From CAYUYM01 sp964449305 (GTDB lineage: Bacteria > Bacteroidota > Ignavibacteria > SZUA-365 > CAYQST01): a stretch of DNA of 64,000 nucleotides. Shown here piece by piece: positions 1 to 8,874 of this stretch (positions within the stretch are counted from its first letter, which is position 1; each line of letters begins with the position of its first letter). Under the pieces are notes generated by a model, which saw nothing but the letters and a program-made list of their open reading frames with translations, was not told the origin of the DNA and searched no databases. Where the stretch lies: assembly GCA_964449305.1 (NCBI GenBank), contig CAYUYM010000002.1, positions 27,442 through 91,441 on the forward strand, given 5' to 3'. Made by a program: the position numbers and the translations under genes.

Positions 1-1
1 G

Positions 2-97
2 ATCCTGGCACGGCGTTCGCCGCAGCGCCGCCACGAATTCCACCAGCGCATCGAAGAACTGCGCGCCATGCCGCCCGAAGGCGAGCTGGCGCCCTGA
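2..97 (+). CDS. C-terminal end of an unidentified protein (5' truncated)
   Basis: An open frame enters from the left edge and ends at a TGA, giving about 31 residues that finish in ...EGELAP. It is charged and helical-looking (HEFHQRIEELRAM). The stop lies 13 nt before the next start, which has its own GGAG site, so the two are probably co-transcribed. Too little remains to assign a function. Confidence 0.5.
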   Translation: MLARRSPQRRHEFHQRIEELRAMPPEGELAP

Positions 98-110
98 CAA
101 GGAGACCACC

Positions 111-653
111 ATGCCCATCACCACATCCGACTCCGTCCTCCTCATCATCGACATCCAGGGCCGGCTCGCCCGCATCGTCCAGGATTCCGAGAAGCTCATC
201 TCCAACGTGCGCATCCTTGTGCAGGGCATGAAGATCCTTGGCGTGCCCGTCATCGTCACCGAGCAGTATCCGCAGGGCCTCGGGCACACCGTGGACGAGA
301 TCGCCCAGGAACTCGATGGGATCGATGTCATCGAGAAATCCGCCTTCAGTTGCTGCGGCGAGCCGGCCTTCATGAGTGCCCTCGCCGGGCTCGGCCGCCC
401 CAATGTGCTGATGTGCGGCATCGAAACGCATGTCTGCGTGTACCAGACGGCCCGGGACCTTGTGGCCGCGGGCTACACCCCCCACCTCATCACCGATGCC
501 GTCTCCAGCCGCTTTGCGGAAAACCGGACGCTCGGCGTGCATCGCATCGAGATGCTCGGAGGCGTGCTCACCGGCATGGAGATGGCGCTCTTTGAGCTCC
601 TCCATGAATCCGGCACGCCACAGTTCAAGGCGATTTCCCGCCTTGTGAAATGA
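111..653 (+). CDS. Isochorismatase-family cysteine hydrolase
   Basis: A 180-residue protein of the isochorismatase/nicotinamidase fold, usual length for the single-domain family. The expected triad is visible: Asp14 in LLIIDIQGR, Lys in VIEKSAF (about residue 79), and the nucleophile Cys in ETHVCVY (about 106), preceded by the cis-peptide-type GIE. The metal-binding His set of true nicotinamidases is not evident, so it is more like the YcaC/hydrolase branch; the substrate is unknown. GGAG lies 7 nt before the ATG. Transcription should end at the hairpin 40 nt downstream, shared with the convergent peptidase gene. Confidence 0.85.
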   Translation: MPITTSDSVLLIIDIQGRLARIVQDSEKLISNVRILVQGMKILGVPVIVTEQYPQGLGHTVDEIAQELDGIDVIEKSAFSCCGEPAFMSALAGLGRPNVLMCGIETHVCVYQTARDLVAAGYTPHLITDAVSSRFAENRTLGVHRIEMLGGVLTGMEMALFELLHESGTPQFKAISRLVK

Positions 654-691
654 CAACGGGGCGCTGGTGCGCCCCGGACATTGGAGGAAAC

Positions 692-727
692 AAAAAAAAA
701 CGGGTTGATGCAGATCAACCCGTTTTT
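692..727. terminator. Bidirectional rho-independent terminator
   Basis: A perfect 9-bp stem (cgggttgat / atcaacccg) with a 4-nt loop, flanked by nine A on the left and five T on the right, so it works in both directions. It separates the convergent isochorismatase-like gene and the M16 peptidase gene. Confidence 0.9.
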
Positions 728-759
728 CGTGCAGCCTTGCGGATGTCACCCGATGGCGA

Positions 760-2844
760 TCACTTCTTGGTGAATGTCTCCGCCGGAGGATTCGTGTTGT
801 GCTTGATCGAGGTGACGTCGATGTCGATCACAGCCTGGCCCACATTGAGGGACACCTTGAAGGGCACCTTCACCCCGTCCACATCGCGGTAGTCGGAGTA
901 GCGTGTCTCGAGCGTCATCGTGCCCTCGGGCGTCGTCTGCACACGGTCCTCACCGAAGAGGAGCCAGGTGTTCGCGTCGATGAGCAGCGTCTGCCTGCCG
1001 TGTTTGCGCTCCACTTCGAGCACATACACCTTGGTGCCATTGATCTTGCGGATCACGGTGGCGTTCACCTTCCAACCCAGCTCCTTTGCACGGAACAGCG
1101 GCAGGAATTCAGCGTCCTCAAGCTCCTCGGCAAGTTCCTCGCCTTCCATGGTGTTGACGCGCGGACCGGCGGCGGTGACCACCCCCTTGCCATCGCACCA
1201 TTTCTCCTGCGAGCCCATCATCTTCACGGTCATGTTCTCGTAGGAACGGTTCGGGCGGGCCTTCACTTCCTTGATCGTGCCCTCGATGGTCTGCGGACCG
1301 GCGGCGATCTTCACCGTGCCCTCCATCACGCGATCCTTGATCGCATTGACGGCGGCCTCGGTTCCGATGGCGGCAAGGTGCTTCTTCAGCAGCGTCTCAC
1401 CATCGATGTCGGAGGCGATCGCAGACTCGATGGGCTTCATGTCGGTGTCGTATTCCTTCACGTCACCGAAGGTTTCGAGCAGCGGCTTGATCACTGACCC
1501 GTCGCCCACGGCGGTGATGGCGACGTTGTCCGTGTTCCAGTACTTCTTTGCGGCCTTCTGGATGTCCTCGGCCGACACAGCCATGACCTTCGAGATGTAG
1601 GTCTTGTAGTAGTCCTTCGGCAGACCGTAGAGGTCGATGTCCTGCATGCGGCTCACCACGCTCATGGGGCTTTCGAGGCTCAGCAGGAAGGTGCCGGCGA
1701 AGTACTGCTTGTGGCGGTCCAGCTCCTCGGCCGGGACGGGTTCGGTCTGCATGCGCTTCATCTCACCCAGGGTCTCGACGATGGCGGAGTCCGTGGCGAT
1801 GCGGCGCACCGATGCGGAGGCCTCCCAGAGGCCGCCCATCTTGCGCGAGTCGAGGCTGCTGTAGGCGCCATAGGTGAAGGCGCGCTTTTCGCGGAGGTTC
1901 TGGAACAGCCGTCCGCTGAAGCCGCCGCCGAGGATGGAGTTCGCAAGGCGCAGCGTGGGGTTGTCGGCATCCTTGCGCTTCAGGCCGGTGGTGACGATGC
2001 ACATCTCGGTCTGGCTCTGCGTGGTGCCGAGATCCACGAGGTGCACACCCTTGCCCTTGATCGGCTTGATGGCCGGGAGGTTGACCGACGGAAGCGAGCC
2101 GCCCTGCCAGGCGCCGAAGTACTTCTTCACGAGGGGCATGATCTCCTCGGGCGTCACATCACCCACGATCGCGAGGCTCGCATTGGCGGGGATGAAGTAG
2201 GTCTTGTGGAAGTTCACGATGTCGTCGCGCGTGATCGCATTGGTGGACTCCTCGGTCCCGAAGTTCGCATACGGGTGTCCGGCGTAGGCCACGGTGATCT
2301 TCAGGCGGTCCGAGATCGCCCCCGGGTCCTTCTTCTCGGACTTGAGACCCGAAAGCGTCTGCTTCTTCAGCTTGTCGATCTCGTCCTGCGGGAAGGTGGG
2401 GTTGAAGAGCGCGTCGGTCATGAGGTCGAGGATCTTCTCGGTGTGCTTCTTGAGGCCGCTTCCGAAGAACGACATCTGATCGTCGGCGGCTGATGCGCCG
2501 ACATTGACGCCGATCATGTCGCCCTCCCTGGCGAACTGCAGGGACGAGCGCGTCTTTGTGCCCTTGGTCATGAGGTCGGTGGTGAAGGATGCGACACCCG
2601 ACTTGCCGGCGCCGTCGTTCTCCGAACCGGATTTGATCATGAGGCGGAAGGTGACGACGGGCTGTGAGTGGTTGGAGATGAGGAGCACCTTGAGGCCGTT
2701 TCCGAGCCGTTCCTCCTGGTAGTCCGGGAAGGCGGCCTGGGGGGCGGGGCCAGCGGGTGGCTGCTTGGTGCGGTCGATCTGTGCAAGAAGGGAACCCGTG
2801 CAGAACAGGGTGACAATGGCGAGGGTGATGATTCTGGTTTTCAT
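760..2844 (-). CDS. M16-family peptidase-like protein, non-catalytic partner, with extra C-terminal domain
   Basis: A 694-residue exported protein. The start was set at the ATG that opens a clean signal peptide (MKTRIITLAIVTLFCTGSLLAQ region), with GGAG upstream; a TTG 18 nt earlier is less likely. Residues about 40-460 have the two-lobed M16 (insulinase/processing-protease) fold. The HxxEH zinc motif is absent (the equivalent stretch reads GKSGVASFTTDLMT), while the substrate-binding R/Y element (LREKRAFTYGAYSS) is kept. This is the division of labour known for heterodimeric M16B enzymes. The last 220 residues form a separate beta-rich domain resembling LolA/outer-membrane-lipoprotein-sorting folds (inference). 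It starts 14 nt after the catalytic partner. Confidence 0.85.
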   Translation of the reverse strand: MKTRIITLAIVTLFCTGSLLAQIDRTKQPPAGPAPQAAFPDYQEERLGNGLKVLLISNHSQPVVTFRLMIKSGSENDGAGKSGVASFTTDLMTKGTKTRSSLQFAREGDMIGVNVGASAADDQMSFFGSGLKKHTEKILDLMTDALFNPTFPQDEIDKLKKQTLSGLKSEKKDPGAISDRLKITVAYAGHPYANFGTEESTNAITRDDIVNFHKTYFIPANASLAIVGDVTPEEIMPLVKKYFGAWQGGSLPSVNLPAIKPIKGKGVHLVDLGTTQSQTEMCIVTTGLKRKDADNPTLRLANSILGGGFSGRLFQNLREKRAFTYGAYSSLDSRKMGGLWEASASVRRIATDSAIVETLGEMKRMQTEPVPAEELDRHKQYFAGTFLLSLESPMSVVSRMQDIDLYGLPKDYYKTYISKVMAVSAEDIQKAAKKYWNTDNVAITAVGDGSVIKPLLETFGDVKEYDTDMKPIESAIASDIDGETLLKKHLAAIGTEAAVNAIKDRVMEGTVKIAAGPQTIEGTIKEVKARPNRSYENMTVKMMGSQEKWCDGKGVVTAAGPRVNTMEGEELAEELEDAEFLPLFRAKELGWKVNATVIRKINGTKVYVLEVERKHGRQTLLIDANTWLLFGEDRVQTTPEGTMTLETRYSDYRDVDGVKVPFKVSLNVGQAVIDIDVTSIKHNTNPPAETFTKK

Positions 2845-2858
2845 GGCTGGTGCTCCGT

Positions 2859-4202
2859 TCAATTCTCGTTGGCCTTGTCATCCTGCTGCATCACCGTGTA
2901 GAGCACGGTGTTCATGCGCGCAGGTTTCAGGTAGGTGTTCGCGACGCGCTTGATGTCGTCACGCGTCACCGCCATGTACTTCCTGTACTCCTCGTTGACG
3001 AGCTTCGTGTCGCCATAGAACAGGGAGGCACGGGCGAGCTCGCCGAGCTTGCCGTCGAGCGACATGAACTTCTGGGCGAACTCCGCCTCCTTGTTGTTGC
3101 GGGCCTTCTGGAACTCCTCCTCGGTCACGCCGTTGGCGAGCACCTTGTCGAGCTCGTCCTTGATGGTCGTGCGGATCTTGTCCATCTCCACGCCCTGGTT
3201 GGCGATGCAGAAGAAGGCGAAGAGGCCGGATTTTTCGAGCGCAAAGGGGAAGGCCCCTGCCTGGATGGCGAGCTGGTCCTGATCCACCAGCCGCTGGTAG
3301 AGCCGCGAGCTGCGACCGTTCGAGAGGATGTCGGAAAGGAATTCGAGCGCGTAGGCATCCTTGTGACGCTGGCCCACGGTGAGGTAGGACTCGATGATCG
3401 CGGGGAGCGGCGTCATCTTCTCCTCCACCGTCATCTCACGCGACTCCTTCTGCTCGGGGATCACCACGGGGATGCGCTTCGGCGCGGTGCCGGCGGGAAT
3501 GGGTTCGAAGTAGTCCTTGATCCACTTCTTCGTCTGGGCGATGTCGAGATCGCCGCCCACCACCAGGCAGGCATTCTTCGGGATGTAGAACTTCGAATGG
3601 AAATCGAGGAACTGCTGTGTCGATGCCTTGTTGATGTGTTCCGGTGTGCCGATCGGCGTCCACTGGTACTGCGTGCCCTTGAAGGTGGACTTGAACAGGT
3701 TGTCCATGAGCGTGCCGTAGGGACGGCCCTCATAGCGCTGTTTCAGCTCCTCCTTCACCACCTTGCGCTGCGTCTCGATGCCGATGGAATCGATCACGAG
3801 GCTCATCATGCGCTCGGATTCCATCCACAGGGCGAGCTGCAACTGGTGGATGGGGACCTTGATGTAGAAGTCGGTCTGGTCGAACGAGGTCGAGGCATTG
3901 AACTGGCCACCGGCCGCGGTGATCAGTTTGTCGAGCGTGCCACGCTTGATGTTTGCCGTGCCCTCGAACATGAGGTGCTCGAAGAAGTGGGCGAAGCCCG
4001 TCATGTTCGGGTCCTCATCCTTCGATCCGACCTTGTAGAGCAGGTAGGTCATCGCGGTCGGCGCCGTCCTGTCGGTGTGCAGGATCACGGTGAGACCGTT
4101 CTTCAGCTTGTACTCCTCGTACTTGATCGGGTTGAAGCTCTGTGCCATGAGGCTGGCAGAGCACGCCACGAGCAAGACGACGAGCAGTTTCAGTGCTTTC
4201 AT
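2859..4202 (-). CDS. M16-family zinc metallopeptidase, catalytic subunit
   Basis: A 447-residue M16B peptidase with a Sec signal peptide (MKALKLLVVLLVACSASLMAQ region), placing it in the periplasm. The inverted zinc motif HFFEH is present near residue 70, followed about 75 residues later by the third ligand Glu in KVVKEELKQR. The C-terminal lobe has NGRSSRLYQRLV. It is the first gene of a two-gene unit with the zinc-less M16 protein 14 nt downstream; the pair probably forms a heterodimer. The signal-peptide ATG was chosen over an upstream frame extension of 52 low-quality residues. Confidence 0.93.
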   Translation of the reverse strand: MKALKLLVVLLVACSASLMAQSFNPIKYEEYKLKNGLTVILHTDRTAPTAMTYLLYKVGSKDEDPNMTGFAHFFEHLMFEGTANIKRGTLDKLITAAGGQFNASTSFDQTDFYIKVPIHQLQLALWMESERMMSLVIDSIGIETQRKVVKEELKQRYEGRPYGTLMDNLFKSTFKGTQYQWTPIGTPEHINKASTQQFLDFHSKFYIPKNACLVVGGDLDIAQTKKWIKDYFEPIPAGTAPKRIPVVIPEQKESREMTVEEKMTPLPAIIESYLTVGQRHKDAYALEFLSDILSNGRSSRLYQRLVDQDQLAIQAGAFPFALEKSGLFAFFCIANQGVEMDKIRTTIKDELDKVLANGVTEEEFQKARNNKEAEFAQKFMSLDGKLGELARASLFYGDTKLVNEEYRKYMAVTRDDIKRVANTYLKPARMNTVLYTVMQQDDKANEN

Positions 4203-4275
4203 GCGTACGTCCTGAATGGTGAAGGGTGTATGGGGAAAAGACAATGTCCGGATGATGGGATGGTGGCGACAGGGG

Positions 4276-4953
4276 TCATGCCGTGGCGGTTCCTCCGCCG
4301 TGTGCGGGCACACCGGCAAGCTCCGGGAGCCCGGGCAGCTCGCTGATGTCATGCACAATCATGTCGGCAGCCTGGAGATACTCGCGGCCGAGCGTGGTCT
4401 CCACGGCGATGCAGCGCATGCCGGCGTTCTTCGCGGCCTCGATGCCGAGCGGGGCGTTTTCGATCACCACGCACTGCTCACGCGTGAGCCCCAGGTGCTC
4501 CATCGCCGCGAGATAGCCGTCGGGAAAGGGCTTCGAGCGCTTCACCTCGTCGCCGGTGATGAGGAAGTCGAAGTGCGCCATCTCATCGGCTCCAAGGGCG
4601 TTCTGCATGTTCTTGAGCGCCGAGGCCGTGACGAGCGCCGTGCGGTAACCGCGGGCCCTCAGCGTGCGGATCACCGGAAAGGCGTTGGGGTAGGTCGTGG
4701 TCTGCACAATGGAACGGAAGTACCGGCGCTTCGTGTCGATGAAGTTCTCCCATTCGCTCTCCGGCAGCGTCACCCCTGCCTCCGCGATCAGCAGCGGCAG
4801 CACATCGCGGGAGTTGCGTCCCTCATGCAGGAGGATCGAGTGCTCGGATACGCTTCCACCAAGCTGGCGGAACATGTGGTCCCATGCCAGCCAGTGGTAA
4901 TGAAGGGTGTCGACAATGATTCCGTCGAGATCGAAGAGAACGGCGTGGATCAT
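4276..4953 (-). CDS. HAD-superfamily (IA) hydrolase, beta-phosphoglucomutase-like
   Basis: A 225-residue HAD subclass IA enzyme. Motif I is FDLDGIIVDT (nucleophile Asp plus acid/base Asp two residues on), motif II is TALVTASA, the Lys is in EVKRSKPFPDGY and motif IV is VVIENAPLGIEAA. The HYHWLAWDHMF cap sequence and KPxPD resemble beta-phosphoglucomutases and related sugar-phosphate phosphatases; which reaction it performs cannot be told from motifs alone. The ATG at 4953 gives the normal N-terminus. It lies upstream of the M16 pair on the same strand. Confidence 0.85.
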   Translation of the reverse strand: MIHAVLFDLDGIIVDTLHYHWLAWDHMFRQLGGSVSEHSILLHEGRNSRDVLPLLIAEAGVTLPESEWENFIDTKRRYFRSIVQTTTYPNAFPVIRTLRARGYRTALVTASALKNMQNALGADEMAHFDFLITGDEVKRSKPFPDGYLAAMEHLGLTREQCVVIENAPLGIEAAKNAGMRCIAVETTLGREYLQAADMIVHDISELPGLPELAGVPAHGGGTATA

Positions 4954-5103
4954 GGGCGTGTGTACGGCTGTGAGGGAGGCGGGTTTCAATAATACGCGAC
5001 AAAATCGCGTCGCGTTCATGACAGCATCAAATATAGCGATTTCCCTTCACGCTTGTGTGCCGAACCACGCCGCCACCCCACCGGCGCATGCCGCGGGGCC
5101 GAC

Positions 5104-7410
5104 TCAGAATTCCGCGGCGATCCCGATGCTCGGAAGGATGCCGATGGATGCCGAGGCATTCTCCACACGGTTGTTGCGTACGTCCCAGCGGTCACCCTGG
5201 ATGTTCTTCCGGTTGTAGACGTTCTGCACGTCGATGTAGGTGATGAGGTTCCACGATGTGAAATTCCAGCGCCGGTCCACACGCAGGTCGAGCGTGTGGA
5301 ACGCCGGCAGCCGCCCGCTGTTGAAGCGCGAATAATCCCGCTGCCCCGTCGGCAGGAAGGGCGTGGTGGGCCCTCCCGTGGCGAAACGGAACTTCATGCT
5401 GAACTCCCAGGCGTCGTCGAGGCGCCAGCCGCCGGAGAGGTTGGCAATGATGCGCTGATCAAAGGCACCCGGCCGCTCCACGCCGTCGAGGGCGGTGAAG
5501 TCCGTGCGGTTCCAGGAGATGCTGAGGATGCCGTAGCACGGGATCTCCGAGAGCCTCTTCTGCACCAGCAGCTCCACGCCTCGGGAGATGCCGCTCCCAT
5601 CGCTGATGAGCGGATCGAATCCGAAGGAGGCGAAGTCCTCCTCCGCACCGCCGTAACCCGCTCCGGTGTTCGCGAGCACGAGCCAGGGTTTGTCCACACT
5701 CGCCGGGTAATCGGCATACTGCTTCACATAGCCCTCGAGCCGCACCTTGGTGTCGGGGCGCAGCAGATGCTCGAAACCGAGGACGGCCTGGTTGACGCGC
5801 ACAAAATCCAGACGGCGGTTCACGGCGTTGGAGGTGAGCCAGATGTAGGACGGCGCCTGGTGATACACACCGCCGGAGAGCGACACGCTGCTCTCCTGCG
5901 TCATCTGCCAGGAGAGGGCGAGGCGCGGGCTGAAGACGAGGGGGTTGTCGATCATGGAGAAGTGATCCACCCGTGCACCGGCGGTGACGCGCACGCGATC
6001 CATCACCTGCTGCGCCACCTGGACGTAGGCCGCGAGCTTGAACGCCGTGGTGTCCCAGGTCCGGGCGAAGGGCTGCATGCGCTTGTACACCGCGGTCGTG
6101 TCGAGGTCGAGCACGCCGTCGATGCGGCCCAGCCTGCTGCTGGCGCCGAAGGAGAGTTCCGTGGTCTTCGCCACCTGGAACACGCCATCCATGCGCAGGA
6201 TGGTCTCCGCCTCGCGGGAGTCCGACGTGAAGATGGGTGTGAGAAGCGAATCGGTCTGGAGGTAGCTGTAGTCCACCATGGTGCGCCCGAGGGCGAAGGT
6301 GAGGAAGCCGCTGGAGATCAGATGCCGCCAGGAGATGTTGGAAATGTACTGGTCCTGCGAGCTGCCCAGGATCCGGGAGTTCGAGAAGCGCTTGTCCTCC
6401 GTGTCATTGAAGAAGCGCACCTTGTCCAACGCGCCGATGGTGAAGAAGGAGACCTCGTTGTCGGAATCGATCGACATGGTGGCCTTGCCCAGGAAGTCCC
6501 AGTACTCCGGCACGAAGCCGAAGCCCGCGGCCTTGAAGATGAAGTCGAGATAACTCCGGCGTGCGGAGAGCAGGAAGGAGCCGCGCTCGCCGATCGGGCC
6601 CTCGGCGTTCACACCGAACTGGGAGGCGCTGACCAGGAGCTTGCCGCCGAGCCTGTCGTTGCGGCCATCCCTGAGATCGATGGTGAGCACCGACGAGAGC
6701 TTGTCACCATAACGGGCGCCGAAGCCGCCGGTGGAGAAGGTGACGTCGCGGATGAAGTCGAGGTTCACAAAGCTCAGCGGGCCGCCCGTGGCGCCCTGCG
6801 TCCCGAAGTGGTTGATGTTCGGCGTCTCGAGACCGTCGATCACGTAGAGGTTCTCCGAGGCGGCGCCGCCCCGCACGATGAGGTCGTTGCGCCCGGCGGA
6901 GACCTGCACCACACCCGGCAGGACGGAAATGGCGCGGATCACATCCTCCTGACCACCCGGGGCGCGCCGGATCTCCTCGTTGCTCAGCGACTGTGCGCTG
7001 ACCTGCAGGTCGGTGTTCTGCCGGAAATAGTCCGCCTCCACCACCACGGTGCCGAGGTCGATGGTGGTGGGTTGCAGCGGCACGGCGATCTGGCTCTGGC
7101 GGCCCGATCCCACGCTCACATCCGTCACGATCATGGGTTTGTAGCCGAGCAGAGAGGCCTGCACCCGGTAGGTCCCGGGGGCGACGGCACGCAGCGTGAA
7201 ATGCCCCTCGATGTCAGTGGCCGTGCCGATGGCCGTGCCCGGAATGGTGACCGCCGCGCCGATGAGCGGCTCCTTCGTCACCGCGTCGAACACGTGGCCG
7301 GTGATGGATCCCGTGGCGCCCCTGTCCGCCTGCGCAGACGCTCCGGCGCTCATGACCATGGTCAACAGGGTGAGGAGAAGATGATGCTGGATGAATCGAT
7401 GGGTGTTCAT
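5104..7410 (-). CDS. TonB-dependent receptor with carboxypeptidase-regulatory-like N-terminal domain
   Basis: A 768-residue outer-membrane transporter. It has a signal peptide (cleavage near SAGASA-Q), then a carboxypeptidase-D-regulatory-like beta-sandwich (about 33-120, GHVFDAVTKEPLIGAAV). The plug follows (about 125-235, with DVIRAISVLPGVV and IVRGGAASENLYVIDGLE), then a 22-strand-type barrel ending in Phe (IGIAAEF), the usual BAM signal. The architecture is typical of Bacteroidota. No SusD partner is adjacent, so substrate is open (siderophore, vitamin or oligomer). No Fur-type box was recognised upstream. Confidence 0.93.
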   Translation of the reverse strand: MNTHRFIQHHLLLTLLTMVMSAGASAQADRGATGSITGHVFDAVTKEPLIGAAVTIPGTAIGTATDIEGHFTLRAVAPGTYRVQASLLGYKPMIVTDVSVGSGRQSQIAVPLQPTTIDLGTVVVEADYFRQNTDLQVSAQSLSNEEIRRAPGGQEDVIRAISVLPGVVQVSAGRNDLIVRGGAASENLYVIDGLETPNINHFGTQGATGGPLSFVNLDFIRDVTFSTGGFGARYGDKLSSVLTIDLRDGRNDRLGGKLLVSASQFGVNAEGPIGERGSFLLSARRSYLDFIFKAAGFGFVPEYWDFLGKATMSIDSDNEVSFFTIGALDKVRFFNDTEDKRFSNSRILGSSQDQYISNISWRHLISSGFLTFALGRTMVDYSYLQTDSLLTPIFTSDSREAETILRMDGVFQVAKTTELSFGASSRLGRIDGVLDLDTTAVYKRMQPFARTWDTTAFKLAAYVQVAQQVMDRVRVTAGARVDHFSMIDNPLVFSPRLALSWQMTQESSVSLSGGVYHQAPSYIWLTSNAVNRRLDFVRVNQAVLGFEHLLRPDTKVRLEGYVKQYADYPASVDKPWLVLANTGAGYGGAEEDFASFGFDPLISDGSGISRGVELLVQKRLSEIPCYGILSISWNRTDFTALDGVERPGAFDQRIIANLSGGWRLDDAWEFSMKFRFATGGPTTPFLPTGQRDYSRFNSGRLPAFHTLDLRVDRRWNFTSWNLITYIDVQNVYNRKNIQGDRWDVRNNRVENASASIGILPSIGIAAEF

Positions 7411-7689
7411 GCCTATCCATGGTTTGTGACACGGCTGCGCCCCCTGTGCGGGACGATTCGTGTACCTACAACGTTTTCCGTGTTTCCGTGGTTCCTTGTG
7501 TGGCGTGCGTCCGCTTCAGGCACACGTGCGGGCAGCGTGCCGCAGCGGGGCAGTGCAATGTACCCAACCCTGGGATGCCATGCGCCATGAAGGGGACATG
7601 CATGAGGATGTAACACAAACTTCACACGCCGGTAACACCAGCGTAACATGCTGATGCGAGCTTTGTGCATCACAGAAAAAGGACCGCGC

Positions 7690-8874
7690 ATGAAAATCGC
7701 CTATGTCAATGCCAGTCTCCGGGTCGGTCAGGATGGCGTCAGCCGTGTCGTTCATACGATGATCTCCGGGGCACGTGCGCGGGGACATGAGGTTGCCGGG
7801 ATCACGGCCTCCGAACCGCTGGGAGCCGTGGACTACCCCATCTGCCGTGTCCCCTCCATGGCGTTTCCGCTCCAGAAGAACTACCGCATCGCCTTTCCCG
7901 GATACCTCCAGTTCCGGAGCTTTCTGGACACGTTCCAACCGGACATGCTCCATCTCAACAGTCCATGCACCCTGGGGTTCAGCGCTGTGAAGTATGCCGA
8001 AGCGTACGGTGTCCCGGTGGTCGCCACGTACCATACGCACTTCCCCTCGTATCCGCAGTACTACAAGCTCAAGCGCTTCGAGCATGTTGCGTGGCGCATA
8101 TCCCGGCATTTCTACAATGGGGTGGATCGGACCTTCATCCCGACAATGCCCATCCTCCACGAGCTCGAGGCCCATGGCCTGGACCGTCTGGAATACCTGC
8201 CCAATGGTGTCGACACCACGGCCTTCAATCCCGCCTGGAGATCACATGCATGGCGGAGACAGTTCGGCGAACGGGATGTTCCGATTGTGCTGTTTGTCAG
8301 CCGCCTGATGTGGGAGAAGAACCTGTCCGTGCTTGTGGAGACCTACAAGCGCCTGCGCGCGACACACGGCGACGGGTTCCACATGGTGATTGTCGGGACG
8401 GGGCACGCCCGGCAGGAACTGGAGGCGATGATGCCCGGAGCCCACTTCCTCGGGTATCAGCATGGCCGCGATCTGGCGACGAGCTATGCCTCGTCCGATG
8501 TGTTCGTGTTTCCCTCGACCACGGAGACCTTCGGTCTCGTGACACTGGAGGCGATGGCGTCAGGTGTTGCCCCGGTGGCTGCCGCCGCCGGCGGCGCTCT
8601 GGAACTCATCCAGCCTGATGTATCGGGCCTGCTGGCCGAGCCGTTCAACATCGACGATCTCACGCGGCGGGTCTCATGGCTGCTGTCCCATCCCGAATAT
8701 TGTCGCACCATTGGAGAAAATGCCCTTGCCCGAGCGCGTCACTATGGTTGGGAGAGAATCCTCGACCAGCTCTTTGCCACCTATGACCACGTCATCGAGG
8801 ATGTGCGGAATGGGCGTGCCAGATCCGGCCACCGGAGAAGGCGGCCTGCCGCCCTTGCCATCGAGGCTGCATGA
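7690..8874 (+). CDS. GT4-family glycosyltransferase (glycolipid type)
   Basis: A 394-residue GT-B glycosyltransferase of CAZy family 4. The N-terminal acceptor domain carries GVSRVVHTM and the YHTHFPSYPQYY element. The latter resembles the diacylglycerol/phosphatidylinositol glycosyltransferase branch (SqdX, MgtA, PimB-like). The donor domain has the retaining EX7E motif (ETFGLVTLE) and FVSRLMWEKN. The ATG at 7690 removes a non-homologous 14-residue extension. It overlaps the downstream phosphoesterase by 65 nt, so the two are translationally coupled. The Arg-rich C-terminal tail (about 25 residues) is unusual and may exist because of that overlap. Confidence 0.9.
   Translation: MKIAYVNASLRVGQDGVSRVVHTMISGARARGHEVAGITASEPLGAVDYPICRVPSMAFPLQKNYRIAFPGYLQFRSFLDTFQPDMLHLNSPCTLGFSAVKYAEAYGVPVVATYHTHFPSYPQYYKLKRFEHVAWRISRHFYNGVDRTFIPTMPILHELEAHGLDRLEYLPNGVDTTAFNPAWRSHAWRRQFGERDVPIVLFVSRLMWEKNLSVLVETYKRLRATHGDGFHMVIVGTGHARQELEAMMPGAHFLGYQHGRDLATSYASSDVFVFPSTTETFGLVTLEAMASGVAPVAAAAGGALELIQPDVSGLLAEPFNIDDLTRRVSWLLSHPEYCRTIGENALARARHYGWERILDQLFATYDHVIEDVRNGRARSGHRRRRPAALAIEAA

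Noticed and set aside
5053..7590. An 845-codon open frame on the plus strand opposite the TonB receptor gene
   Set aside because: It is the mirror of the receptor's codon pattern in high-GC DNA, rich in Gly/Arg/His/Val with no family features, while the minus strand encodes a complete receptor.
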